A DNA stretch of 64,000 bases, taken from positions 434,001 to 498,000 of the forward strand of contig CAJXTB010000001.1 in assembly GCA_913061235.1 (NCBI GenBank). The letters are read 5' to 3'. The notes under the pieces are model-generated. The model was not told the DNA's origin. It saw only the letters and a program-made list of their open reading frames with translations, and ran no database searches. Below are positions 17,732-27,121 of the stretch, piece after piece. Origin of the DNA: an uncultured Pseudomonadota bacterium (GTDB lineage Bacteria > Myxococcota_A > UBA796 > GCA-2862545). Positions within the stretch are counted from its first letter, which is position 1, and each line of letters begins with the position of its first letter. The translations under genes were made by a program, and so were the position numbers.

Positions 17732-20476
17732 ATGATGTCGATGATTGCAGTTCCGGCCCGCGAACAAGACCGCCCCCTTCACGCTGACGTGCGCTATCTC
17801 TCCAGCGCACTTGGACGCGTTATTCGTCGCTTTGAAGGTGATGATGTCTACGAAGCCGTTGAGAGTCTTCGCGTCGCGTCACGGGACCGTCGCAACGAAG
17901 CTGGCTCGCTGGTACCGCTGCTTGATCACGTCAACACGCTGGATCTGGAGACCGCCGCGAAGGTCGCTCGCGCGTTCACCTTGTTCTTCATGCTCATCAA
18001 CACCGCCGAGCAGATTCACCGGGTGCGCAGGCGCCGTTGGTATGCCCGCCGCGCCGACACCCCAGCACAACCAGGCTCTCTGGAGTGGGTGCTAAGCCAG
18101 CTCAAAGACGACGGCGTTTCCTCCGATGAGGTTGCCGCTGCGCTCGGCGAGCTCGAAGTCAGCCCCGTCATGACGGCACATCCGACAGAGTCCACACGTC
18201 GCACCGTGCTGGCACTTCAGTCACGCGTGGCCGACCTGTTGCTGTCCGCCGATGGTCTGCCCGAACACCAACGCACCCTCCGCCTTCAGGCTGTTGAAGC
18301 CGAGGTGGAGTTGCTCTGGACCACCGCCGAGAACCGCCCAGACCGGCCCAATGTTCTTGACGAAGTCAGCACGGTCCTGTGGTACTTCGAGACCCGACTA
18401 GCAGATGCTGGAACCGCAGTGCTCATGGGGTTGGATGACGCGTTTGAGCGGGCGTTCGGCGTGCCGCTTGAATCCGGCCCGCGCCTCATTCCCGGAACCT
18501 GGGTCGCTGGCGACCGTGACGGCAACCCCTTCGTTACCCCCCAGACCACGATTGCCGCCGCTCGTCGTGCCAAGCACCGCACGCTGGAGCGCTACGCAGA
18601 GGCCGTCGAACAGCTGGTCCACCGCCTGTCCTTGTCCAAGCAGGTCGTAGGCGAGTCCACCGCACTGCGCCAAGCTATCGAAGGCTACCGTTCGCGCATG
18701 CCGGGCGTGTTCGAGCGGGACGGAAGACGGGACCAGAACGAGCCCTTGCGCCTGCTTCTGTCCGTGGTCCACCAACGCCTGCACAACACCCGCGACGCCG
18801 TCGCCGCAGCAGACGCCGGTGCCAACGCTTCCAACGCTCTGACCTACTCAACCGTTGCCGAGTTCACCCAAGACCTAACCACCGTCGCGAGCGCCCTGGA
18901 CGAGGCTGGCGCCGACCTCACCCGCCGACGCTGGCTCGACCCGCTACGCAAAGAATGCGCTACGCACGGCTTCTTCGGTCTACGCATGGACATCCGCGAG
19001 GACAGCGGCGTTCACACCGCCACCCTCAACGCCTTGTGTGAGGCCACTGGAACCCCAACTCTCGACCGCGATGGCATGGTCGCTGAGCTGCTCGGACGCC
19101 GGCCACTCGCCGGTCCACACCTGCCCTTGGACGACGCGTCGACACAGTGCATGGATGTGTTCCGCGCCATCCGCCAACTACACGATGAAGCCGGTCCAGC
19201 CATTGCCGAGACCTACGTCATCTCCATGGCACGTCGGTCCGAAGACCTGCTTCGCGTAGCACTGTTGGCACGTGAGGCCGGTCTCATTGACCTTGCCGCC
19301 GAGCCCCCCAGAAGCACTCTGGACATCGTCCCCCTCTTCGAGACCCGCGACGACCTCGTCCGCGCTCCCGACGTCCTCCGCAGCCTGTTCGCTGACCCCG
19401 CCTACTCCCGTCAGCTCGCGGCCCGAGGCATGCGACAAGAGGTCATGATTGGCTACAGCGACAGCGGAAAGGACGCCGGCACGCTCACCGCCGCCTGGGA
19501 GTTGGTGAAGGCCCAAGACGCCCTCGCAGATGTGTGCCGAGAGCACAACGTACGCCTGACCCTGTTTCACGGACGCGGGGGAACCGTTGGACGCGGCGGC
19601 GGAAGTCCTGCCTACCGAGGCATCGTGTCGCTGCCCCCAGGGACCGTCAACAGCCGCATCAAGATCACCGAGCAAGGCGAAGTCATCAGCCAAAAGTTCG
19701 GGCTGGCAGAGCTGGCGGAGCGCAGCCTAGAGGTCATGCTTGCTGGAACACTCATGGCGAGCCGGCTGGACTGGCGAGACGCCGTAGACGACGCACACAT
19801 CCAGTCTTGGCGCGCCCTCATGGACCGCATGGCAGCCACCGCCCTGCCCTTCTTCCAGAAGCGGGTTCACGTGGACCAAGACGTCTACAAGATGTTCCTA
19901 GAGTGTACGCCGGTTCGCGAGCTAGCCCATGTGCACTTCGGCAGCCGTCCCGCCTACCGGGACAAGGGTGCTGGAACAATGGCTGGAATCCGTGCCATTC
20001 CCTGGATTTTCGGCTGGACCCAGATTCGTTTGATGCTGCCCGGTTGGCTCGGTGTAGGCACAGCTCTGCAGTCCGAAATCGACGCCGGAAACCTAGGCGA
20101 GCTTCAGCAGATGGCCCGCGAGTGGCCATTCTTCGACGACCTACTGGGCAAGATTGAGATGGTGTGCGCCAAGGCCGACCTAGACATCGCTCGGCTGTAC
20201 ATTGACGCTCTGGGCGGTGATGTTGGGCTGTTCGACGAGCTTGCCGCCGAGTTCAAGCGAACCGTAGATGCGACTCTCGCTATTCGCGGGAAAGACACCT
20301 TGCTGAGTGACAACTCCGTCCTTCGCGGCAGCATCGCTCTTCGCAATCCGTACGTGGATGTTCTGTCGCTGCTCCAGGTCAGCCTGCTGACGCGGAAGCG
20401 AGCCGGAGAGGACGTTGGACTAGCCCTGGCGACGACGCTCAATGGCGTGGCCCAAGGTCTGCGAAACACCGGGTAG
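17732..20476 (+). CDS. ppc: Phosphoenolpyruvate carboxylase
   Basis: 914 residues. GAGGTG at 17722-17727 precedes ATGs at 17732 and 17735, and I use the first. The catalytic histidine region is MTAHPTEST (His about 150). Other hallmarks are IPGTWVAGDRDGNPFVT, QEVMIGYSDSGKDAG, FHGRGGTVGRGGGSP and the invariant C-terminus LRNTG. Length and all active-site blocks are intact. It carboxylates PEP to oxaloacetate, replenishing the TCA cycle, which here is also represented by sucA and sucB. It is apparently monocistronic. Confidence 0.97.
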   Translation: MMSMIAVPAREQDRPLHADVRYLSSALGRVIRRFEGDDVYEAVESLRVASRDRRNEAGSLVPLLDHVNTLDLETAAKVARAFTLFFMLINTAEQIHRVRRRRWYARRADTPAQPGSLEWVLSQLKDDGVSSDEVAAALGELEVSPVMTAHPTESTRRTVLALQSRVADLLLSADGLPEHQRTLRLQAVEAEVELLWTTAENRPDRPNVLDEVSTVLWYFETRLADAGTAVLMGLDDAFERAFGVPLESGPRLIPGTWVAGDRDGNPFVTPQTTIAAARRAKHRTLERYAEAVEQLVHRLSLSKQVVGESTALRQAIEGYRSRMPGVFERDGRRDQNEPLRLLLSVVHQRLHNTRDAVAAADAGANASNALTYSTVAEFTQDLTTVASALDEAGADLTRRRWLDPLRKECATHGFFGLRMDIREDSGVHTATLNALCEATGTPTLDRDGMVAELLGRRPLAGPHLPLDDASTQCMDVFRAIRQLHDEAGPAIAETYVISMARRSEDLLRVALLAREAGLIDLAAEPPRSTLDIVPLFETRDDLVRAPDVLRSLFADPAYSRQLAARGMRQEVMIGYSDSGKDAGTLTAAWELVKAQDALADVCREHNVRLTLFHGRGGTVGRGGGSPAYRGIVSLPPGTVNSRIKITEQGEVISQKFGLAELAERSLEVMLAGTLMASRLDWRDAVDDAHIQSWRALMDRMAATALPFFQKRVHVDQDVYKMFLECTPVRELAHVHFGSRPAYRDKGAGTMAGIRAIPWIFGWTQIRLMLPGWLGVGTALQSEIDAGNLGELQQMAREWPFFDDLLGKIEMVCAKADLDIARLYIDALGGDVGLFDELAAEFKRTVDATLAIRGKDTLLSDNSVLRGSIALRNPYVDVLSLLQVSLLTRKRAGEDVGLALATTLNGVAQGLRNTG

Positions 20477-20535
20477 GTCCAACGAACCCAGCACGATGAA
20501 CGGCGAACATGCCAAAACCGTAAGCCGTGACGGAT

Positions 20536-20572
20536 CATGTTGACCGATAATGCTCCCTACTCGGTCGACATG
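20536..20572. promoter_or_regulatory. Long inverted repeat between ppc and the giant-protein gene
   Basis: Twelve-base arms CATGTTGACCGA (20536-20547) and TCGGTCGACATG (20561-20572) match at 11 of 12 positions around a 13-base spacer. No T-run follows, so it is more likely an operator or RNA structure than an intrinsic terminator. It lies 60 bases after ppc and 157 before the next start codon. Further weak repeats (CGCAA...TTGCG) occur around 20590-20620. The whole gap 20477-20729 holds no gene. Confidence 0.4.
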
Positions 20573-20729
20573 TTCACACACGAAATGTACGCAATAAGTA
20601 CGTAACAACGCCTTGTTGCGCACTACCCCGCTTAGATTTCCACCGCGAACTCCCGACTCGAAGTAATGTGGTGGCACGGTCGACACGCTGCCCCGTTGGT
20701 ACCGCCCCCTCCAATCCTCGGAGCGAGTC

Positions 20730-23700
20730 ATGAGCGGAAAATCCAGAGCCCCCACACGTGCGCCTGAGCAGAGTGCGGTCGGGCCTGAGCAGCAAGCGCC
20801 AGAGTCGGCGGTCAGCGGCAATGCGCAGACTGCTGAAATGCTGCCCATGCCTCTGGCCTTGCCAACGCTTGGCTACGAAATCTTGGACTTGCTGGACGAG
20901 AGTCTCGGTGAGTCGGAGATGGGCTTGGGACCCGTAGACCACTCTGGCAATGGCGTAGTGGCAGACCCTGCGAGTCCGCCATCTGGACCACCGGCCGCCC
21001 CGGGAACGTGTGACGCACCCGACACACTGGACGCAAAAGACCGTCAGCTCCTGCATCAGCTCGCCAAGTTGCTGACGTACAGCGGCTTTACCGACCGCAT
21101 CACCTTCGAAGAGATTCTCACCGTCCAAGGCCTCGTTGGTCAGTTGAGCGAGTGCGGACACGCGCAATTCCTCGCGTTGGGTGATGGAGCCCTGGTTGAC
21201 CGTCTCCTGGCCAATCCAGAAGGTGAGGGTTGGTTTGCGAATGTGGTCGGCAACGTGGCCGACCGCCCCGAGGGACTCCTGGATGCGGCGTACTCGTGGT
21301 GGAAGGGGGATGAAGCGCTTGAGGTGGCTCAAGCAGCAATGGGGGGCTCCATTGACGGCGTCACCCTAGACACGTCCAAAGACAACAGCGTGAACGTCGG
21401 TGCCAACGTTCATTCCGGCACTATCCAGGCCACAATTCCAAACTTGTCCATCAAGTCGATTCGTCACGCATCACAAGGAGCTACAGTCAGCTCCGGGGCT
21501 GGAACCGTCCTGCACAGTGTGGTGACGCTGAACCTTCCCGACCGCGCGTCTAGCCAGCTGTCGGGCAGCGTAAGCATCGATTCGATCGACTGGACGGGTC
21601 TGATGGTCGAGGCCCCCGCAACCACAGCCATCATCGAACGGTTGGTGGTCTCAAGCATCGCTCTCAGCGCCTTTCAGGCGACACTCGACCCGCAGACTGT
21701 CGCGAAGGCGACCCTGACACCCGCTCTCGCACGTGCTCCTATGGCCTCGCAGCTCGCCCGCACTCTGCTGCCCCAGCTCAACCTCTTCGCCACCCTGATG
21801 GCCCCCTTGGCACTCGCCGCCACGCGAACGGCGCAAGATGCCGAGGTTGCTGTGCGTGAGGCCATGGAGCTCGGTTCGGTCGACGCGCTTGATGCGCGGG
21901 TAGATATCGGTAGTATTGACCTGCCCAACGGCGTTGTGGTGACCGCCACCGCCGAAGGTGGCACAGACGCCAATATCTCGAGCCTAAAGATTGAAGGCGT
22001 TGCCCTTGCCCTTAAGCAGGTCGACCGCATCGCGGCTCTCAAAGCACAAGCCGCGCAGCTCGCCGAATCGCACGATGTGCTCGACCAAGAACGGCTGGCG
22101 AGTATCCAAGAGCAGATTGCGGAGCTCGAACCCAAGGCCATCGAGCGTGCGGAGCTGGAGCAACGTGCGCAGAGCGGAACACTCACACAAGCAGAGACCG
22201 ACACCCTCACCCTGCTCAAGCGCGACCTATCCGCCGGCATGCTGAGCCTAGATATTCGTTCCGTCACCGCGACGGGTATCGAAGCGAACGGCACCGGTGC
22301 GCAAGACATTGACGGCAAGGGTCTCAAGCTGGTCGCGATAGGCGACGCCCTCGGTGTGCGAATGCAAGACCAGCCGACTGCGGCGGAGGAAATACGAGAG
22401 AAGCAAGAGGTCAAAGAGACCCGGCTAGCCGACTATGACGCCTATCTACAGAGCATTGGCGCGCGACCTCTCGCCGCCTCTGAGGACTCTGAGGACTCTG
22501 ACGAAGCGTCGAGCGCGCCACTCTGGTCGCTACCTGAATTCCTAGACGACCTGGACTTTGAAGGCTCCGCACAGCAACTGTCAGCAGGTGGCGTGGACAC
22601 CGCCTACGGAGATGCCGGACATGCAGGTGCCGGGGGCGTCGAATTCCGCGGAAACGCCGAAGTCATCAGGGTTCAGGCACAGACGGTAGATGCGCAAGGT
22701 CTAGATGCCTTTGGCGTCACCGCAGGACACGTCTCAGGGGACCGCACCGACATCCGCGTGTCCGGCAATGACGTTGGCGGCTCCATTCAGGGCGTCAGCG
22801 GACAGGACGTCCAGTACGCGGGCGACGGCATGACCGCCGCGATGGACTCCGCCCAAGCTGGCGCCATTCGCTTCGACGCAGATGCGGGTACCAAGAGTCT
22901 GCGCAGCGCAAAGGTCGACCAAGCGAGCGCCACGGGCCTCGACTACAAAGACGCTGGACAGCACGTCGTTGCAGCAAGTGCGTCGGCCCAGACCATTGAA
23001 GCCAGCGGAGCCAGCGCTAGCGGCATCGATAGTCTCACCGTCGCAAGTGGCCAGGCGGCAGACGGCACTTACCGTCGAAACGCAGCACCGGAACGCATTG
23101 GCGATGAGGGTCAGACCATCGAGGCCGTCACAGGCGTGGACGCTGCCTTCGATGCTGCACAAATTGCCGACCTGCGAATCACAGACGCCACAACCGCGGG
23201 CACAGGCACCGTGGACCTTGCCAGCTTGGACGCACAAGGGGTGAGCGGCGGCATGGATGGGATGGGGACAGCCAGCGCCGATGTCGTAAGCATGCGCACG
23301 CTCAACGCAAGCCGTGACGGCGATGGTGCAATGCGGGGCAGCATTGATGAAGTGACCGCTAGCGGAGCCATCGGCCAGATGCCGGGTACCGCCTACGCAA
23401 GCGCGGATGAAATCGCGATTCACGACATCACCGGTACGGGGGACTCGGCCGGGAACTACGGCGCGCGGGCCGAGACCGGAAGCGTTGAAGGGGTTCATGT
23501 TCTGGCGCCGGGAGTCGCGGAAGGCACCGTGGATAGTGTGGATCTGACAGGCCTACATGGAGGCCTGAGCCCTGACGGCTCCATGGGTGCCGGTGCGGAC
23601 GTACTCACCGCGCATGGCATCGAGGGAGAAGCCCGAGGATACGGCACAGGAAGCCTTGAGAGCGCGACGCTCCGAGATGCAGAGGGCCACCTGAACGCTG

Positions 23701-25049
23701 ACGGAACGGGTGGGGTCCGCACCAGCGGTGGTGAGCTGACGACGATTGATGGCGTGTACGGGCAAAGCCTAGATCCCACGGCCACCGGGCATGTTGACAG
23801 TGTTGGATTTGGATACGCCGGCGCGAACTTCGATGACGAGTACAACATCACCGGCGCCGAGGTGAATGACTTGGACAGCGCTGGGATTTCGGTGGAGTTG
23901 TTGAAGCTGCCGCTGGATGAGGGGAGTGAGGAAGAGGCGGCGAACGAAACCGTTACCACAGCAATCGAGCGCACCTTGGCCCACTTGAATGGAGAGCCGG
24001 CGCAGGCGCCCGCAACGTTGGCGGACCTGGGAATTGCGCCCAATATGACCCCTACTGCAGCCGAGCAGCCAGACCTGTTCACGGCGGATGCGATGGGAGG
24101 AATGAGCGGAGAAATTCATGTTGATATCCCCACAAGTCTCGGGGCACCGCTCACAATCTCGGCTACCGCGACAGAGGGATTCATCGCGATGCGCAGTATT
24201 CGCGCAGGCATGAACGGACACAACAACATGCTGACCAGAACCGTGCAAATTGATGAAGGTCGGGGCCTCGTCGTCGGCATTGGTCCCACCAGTCTGTCGT
24301 GCATCTTCGACGAACGCGACTACGCAGGCCTAGTTTCCGCCAGAGAGGGAGGAGGCCGACGCGGCTCCATCGACATCGCCGCTTTCGTAGAAGGGATTCA
24401 AAACGGCTCAGTTGAGTACTCCGACTCCGGCAATGCCAGACTTGACGAGCGCCGCGACACGCGTCACGCGAATCGAGAGGACCGAGACTCCGTAGCGGAG
24501 GAGCAAGCTGAAGAACGAGCACCACGAGTCCAGGCTCGACAAACGAGAAAGGCAGATCGAAGAGCAGATCGACGCGAACGAAAAGGACTCGAACCAGAGG
24601 TACCGACCGTGTACGACGGCGAGGAGGGTTCGATTCAGCGAATGCTGGGTGAATACAGTGACGATATCGATGTCGGCCCAAGCGCTCTTCCATTGATGCA
24701 ACTGTTCCCGTCCCGAAGCATCGTCCGTGGCACGTCGTTCGATTTGGGGGCTGGGAGCATCGGCTACGCATCAATGTCAGCAGAACTAGCCAACACAGAT
24801 TCTGATACCTTCGAGATCTCCGGCTCTCTAGACACGAGCCTCTCTGTGGGTGCACAAGAGATTCTCGCAGAATCGCTGTTCATTCGCGATGCACTTGGCG
24901 CTCCAACTACGTTTGAGAAAGCCGGCATTCGAGGACTCAAAATATCCATTGATCGCCCACTCACCATGGACAGGACCATCACAACCACCATCGAGTCAGG
25001 TACCATCAAGCGCATCGTGTACGGTAACGGAGCTCCCGATGCAGAGTAG
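20730..25049 (+). CDS. Giant repeat-rich protein, no signal peptide, unknown function
   Basis: 1439 residues. The start at 20730 has GGAG upstream. The N-terminal ~40 residues are disordered (Pro, Gln, Ala, Ser) and include SGNAQTAEML. Residues ~100-165 look helical. Residues ~205-300 are beta-rich. A predicted coiled coil lies at about 428-507. From ~620 to ~1025 there is a long array of imperfect Gly/Ala/Asp-rich repeats alternating short beta-prone stretches with 'xGxxG' turns, suggesting a beta-solenoid. Residues 1230-1290 are dominated by Arg, Asp and Glu. There are no signal peptide or membrane segments. The 3' end overlaps the next gene, an outer-membrane-type lipoprotein, by 11 bases. 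I do not recognise the family. Its build resembles cargo or structural proteins of specialised secretion systems. Confidence 0.85.
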   Translation: MSGKSRAPTRAPEQSAVGPEQQAPESAVSGNAQTAEMLPMPLALPTLGYEILDLLDESLGESEMGLGPVDHSGNGVVADPASPPSGPPAAPGTCDAPDTLDAKDRQLLHQLAKLLTYSGFTDRITFEEILTVQGLVGQLSECGHAQFLALGDGALVDRLLANPEGEGWFANVVGNVADRPEGLLDAAYSWWKGDEALEVAQAAMGGSIDGVTLDTSKDNSVNVGANVHSGTIQATIPNLSIKSIRHASQGATVSSGAGTVLHSVVTLNLPDRASSQLSGSVSIDSIDWTGLMVEAPATTAIIERLVVSSIALSAFQATLDPQTVAKATLTPALARAPMASQLARTLLPQLNLFATLMAPLALAATRTAQDAEVAVREAMELGSVDALDARVDIGSIDLPNGVVVTATAEGGTDANISSLKIEGVALALKQVDRIAALKAQAAQLAESHDVLDQERLASIQEQIAELEPKAIERAELEQRAQSGTLTQAETDTLTLLKRDLSAGMLSLDIRSVTATGIEANGTGAQDIDGKGLKLVAIGDALGVRMQDQPTAAEEIREKQEVKETRLADYDAYLQSIGARPLAASEDSEDSDEASSAPLWSLPEFLDDLDFEGSAQQLSAGGVDTAYGDAGHAGAGGVEFRGNAEVIRVQAQTVDAQGLDAFGVTAGHVSGDRTDIRVSGNDVGGSIQGVSGQDVQYAGDGMTAAMDSAQAGAIRFDADAGTKSLRSAKVDQASATGLDYKDAGQHVVAASASAQTIEASGASASGIDSLTVASGQAADGTYRRNAAPERIGDEGQTIEAVTGVDAAFDAAQIADLRITDATTAGTGTVDLASLDAQGVSGGMDGMGTASADVVSMRTLNASRDGDGAMRGSIDEVTASGAIGQMPGTAYASADEIAIHDITGTGDSAGNYGARAETGSVEGVHVLAPGVAEGTVDSVDLTGLHGGLSPDGSMGAGADVLTAHGIEGEARGYGTGSLESATLRDAEGHLNADGTGGVRTSGGELTTIDGVYGQSLDPTATGHVDSVGFGYAGANFDDEYNITGAEVNDLDSAGISVELLKLPLDEGSEEEAANETVTTAIERTLAHLNGEPAQAPATLADLGIAPNMTPTAAEQPDLFTADAMGGMSGEIHVDIPTSLGAPLTISATATEGFIAMRSIRAGMNGHNNMLTRTVQIDEGRGLVVGIGPTSLSCIFDERDYAGLVSAREGGGRRGSIDIAAFVEGIQNGSVEYSDSGNARLDERRDTRHANREDRDSVAEEQAEERAPRVQARQTRKADRRADRRERKGLEPEVPTVYDGEEGSIQRMLGEYSDDIDVGPSALPLMQLFPSRSIVRGTSFDLGAGSIGYASMSAELANTDSDTFEISGSLDTSLSVGAQEILAESLFIRDALGAPTTFEKAGIRGLKISIDRPLTMDRTITTTIESGTIKRIVYGNGAPDAE

Positions 25050-25545
25050 ATTCACGCTAACAAAGCTGCTCTCAACCACGCTCGTGTTCTCGGTCCTCTA
25101 CGGTTGTCAGGTCCTAAGCAAGAGCGCCGGAATCGACGTTGGAACCAACGGACGGGTCGGAGCTTCAGCTGACGTTGACTTAGTTTTTTTCATTCCAGAT
25201 CAACCCTGGTCATTCAATGCAGTGGCTCGAGTTCGAGCCGGGTACCCGTTCTTCGACACCGGCTTGGGAGTCGGAGGATGCGGTCACATTGAGAGTGCCG
25301 GTCTTGGCATTTGCGGACGTGTGTTCTTCGTTGAGCTTGGCTCCTACGAGAATCAGTTCACGGTCGGAAGTGGTTCACCACAGTTCTTCTTGGTCCGACC
25401 CTTCCCGTTTTCTTACAATGCTGAACACGACACCTATCGACACATGTTGGTTGTTCGCGCGGGTACCGGCTTCGACGTGCGTCCACTCAACGACTGGAAC
25501 GGAAGCACACCCTACGTCAACGCTAGTGTCGGCTACTTCTTCTAG
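25039..25545 (+). CDS. Outer-membrane-type lipoprotein, unknown
   Basis: 168 residues from the ATG at 25039, with CGGAG seven bases upstream. The longer frame from 24850 lies wholly inside the giant gene and is not used. A signal peptide ends in the lipobox VLYGC. The mature part alternates polar and aromatic residues (DVDLVFFIPDQPWSFNAVARVRAGYPF, quoted as a region from about residue 50) and ends in NASVGYFF. A terminal phenylalanine is typical of outer-membrane beta-barrels. It is translationally coupled to the giant repeat protein, so the two probably act together. Confidence 0.75.
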   Translation: MQSRFTLTKLLSTTLVFSVLYGCQVLSKSAGIDVGTNGRVGASADVDLVFFIPDQPWSFNAVARVRAGYPFFDTGLGVGGCGHIESAGLGICGRVFFVELGSYENQFTVGSGSPQFFLVRPFPFSYNAEHDTYRHMLVVRAGTGFDVRPLNDWNGSTPYVNASVGYFF

Positions 25546-25814
25546 CGCCTCAACAGCATGAGTTGTCGCCTGTCTCCGAGCCGAACTGCGTTGACCTACA
25601 TCCAACGTCGCATCCACAGGCCCATGACGCTTCATTTCAACGTCTCAGCACTCCCTCGCCGAGCAAGCGCACGCCAAGTACCCACAACGTCCTGGCCGCC
25701 CTAGCCACGCATTCGTACCGACGTTCAGCTCGTCCTTCCGGGCGCACCGGTCCAACCAAGCGAAACCTGCCATAATTGCCGCTCCTCCCGCGCCAGAAGA
25801 GGCTAAACAGCGCC

Positions 25815-26615
25815 ATGACATCCAATATTCGCTACCACATTGGCTTCGGCCCCGACGACATTGACGGTATCGATGTAGCCATTCTCTGCGGCGACCCCGG
25901 TCGCGCTGAGCGGGTCGCGCGCGACCACCTGACGTTTGAAAAGACGCTGTCTACGAATCGCGCGCTGAACAGCTTCGTCGGCGTCACGCCGGGCGGCCGC
26001 CGGGTGGTCAGTGCGACCAGCGGAATGGGCGCTCCGTCCACCAGTATTGTGGTCAATGAGCTGGCCCAGGTTGGAATCCGCCACATCATTCGAGTCGGTA
26101 CCTGCGGCTCGATTCAGCCCCATGTAAAGACCGGTAGCGTGGTGATTTCTCGGGCGTCTCTGTGTAGACAGGGGGCCGCAGACGACATCGCGCCAAAGGA
26201 GTATCCAGCGGCTGCAAGCCCCTTCTGGACCCTAGCTCTAGCTGACGCGGCCAAGAACCTCGGCATTGACTGGCACGTTGGACTCACCGCTTCGGTGGAC
26301 ACGTTCTATGAGGGACAGGAGCGTACCGACACGTCGTACAACCACACCCTCATCCCGTCGCGAACGGGTCTGATTGAGAGCTACAAGGCCCTGCGTGTGC
26401 TCAACTTCGAGATGGAGTCTGGCACCCTCTTCAAGATGGCCAACGCCTACGGCCTCGGTGCTGCCTGCATCGCTGCAGTCATTGCTTCGCGAGACGAAGC
26501 CGAGTCAGTGGCCGTAGAGGCAAAAGCAAAGGCGGAGTACGATGCGATTCGCGCAGCCGTGGCAGCCGTGGACGGCATTGACCCCACCTGGCTGGACACG
26601 CACCACCGCTGGTGA
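25815..26615 (+). CDS. udp: Uridine phosphorylase
   Basis: 266 residues from the ATG at 25815. It belongs to the nucleoside phosphorylase I family, with the closest recognisable pattern in Udp: CGDPGRAERVA (phosphate site), SGMGAPSTSIVVNELAQVGIRHIIRVGTCGSIQP (quoted as a block, residues ~77-111) and the substrate glutamate/methionine block NFEMESGTLFKMA. It splits uridine with phosphate into uracil and ribose-1-phosphate in pyrimidine salvage. The 269-base gap before it (25546-25814) shows no gene. The gene converges on the cupin gene with 20 bases between. Confidence 0.88.
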   Translation: MTSNIRYHIGFGPDDIDGIDVAILCGDPGRAERVARDHLTFEKTLSTNRALNSFVGVTPGGRRVVSATSGMGAPSTSIVVNELAQVGIRHIIRVGTCGSIQPHVKTGSVVISRASLCRQGAADDIAPKEYPAAASPFWTLALADAAKNLGIDWHVGLTASVDTFYEGQERTDTSYNHTLIPSRTGLIESYKALRVLNFEMESGTLFKMANAYGLGAACIAAVIASRDEAESVAVEAKAKAEYDAIRAAVAAVDGIDPTWLDTHHRW

Positions 26616-26635
26616 TGTGAGCCCAATAGGCGGAC

Positions 26636-27061
26636 CTACCGGCTCGTCGCATCTCCAATCGGGTTCTTCTCGAAGTACCCGACAATGTGCGGCAGGGACG
26701 TCTCGAAGCCACCCGGCACACTGATGGACATGAAGCCGACCTTCCCGCCACTTCGGTTTTCAAACCCGTGCTCGGTGTCACCCGGAATGAAGAGGTACGC
26801 GCCCTTGTCGGCTTCAAACCAGCCGCGTCCCTCTAGGTAGAACGCAACGGGGCCTTCAATTACGTAGAACAGATGGCTCTCAGGATGCTGGTGATTCGGC
26901 GGGCCCCCGGTGTTGGGCTCTAGCCACCACTCAGACACGGACATTGCCGAGTCCGTCTCGTCGAGGTCGGCCTTGAAGACCGCCGACATGCGGCCCATTG
27001 GGTACACGCGACCCCCGCCGGGGGGTACCACCAAGGGGGGCAACTTGGGTTCGTCGCTCAT
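26636..27061 (-). CDS. Cupin-domain protein
   Basis: 141 residues. Cupin motif 1 is visible as NHQHPESHLFYVIEGPV, with metal-ligand histidines and a glutamate, and motif 2 as YLFIPGDTEHGFEN. This is a single-domain cytoplasmic cupin. Such proteins are small metal enzymes (isomerases, dioxygenases) or sugar-binding regulators, and the substrate is not evident. The neighbours on both sides are unrelated. Confidence 0.85.
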   Translation of the reverse strand: MSDEPKLPPLVVPPGGGRVYPMGRMSAVFKADLDETDSAMSVSEWWLEPNTGGPPNHQHPESHLFYVIEGPVAFYLEGRGWFEADKGAYLFIPGDTEHGFENRSGGKVGFMSISVPGGFETSLPHIVGYFEKNPIGDATSR

Positions 27062-27121
27062 GTTCGCTTCCCGGGCTCGATATCGGCGTCGTTCGTAACG
27101 CTCGTGCGCAGGGAAAGCAGG

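Noticed and set aside
24850-25038. N-terminal extension of the lipoprotein at 25039
   Set aside because: It overlaps the giant gene in another frame and would bury the clear lipoprotein signal peptide.
25546-25814. 70-codon frame in the gap before udp
   Set aside because: Composition is Pro/Ser/His/Arg-rich without a ribosome site or conserved pattern; treated as non-coding.
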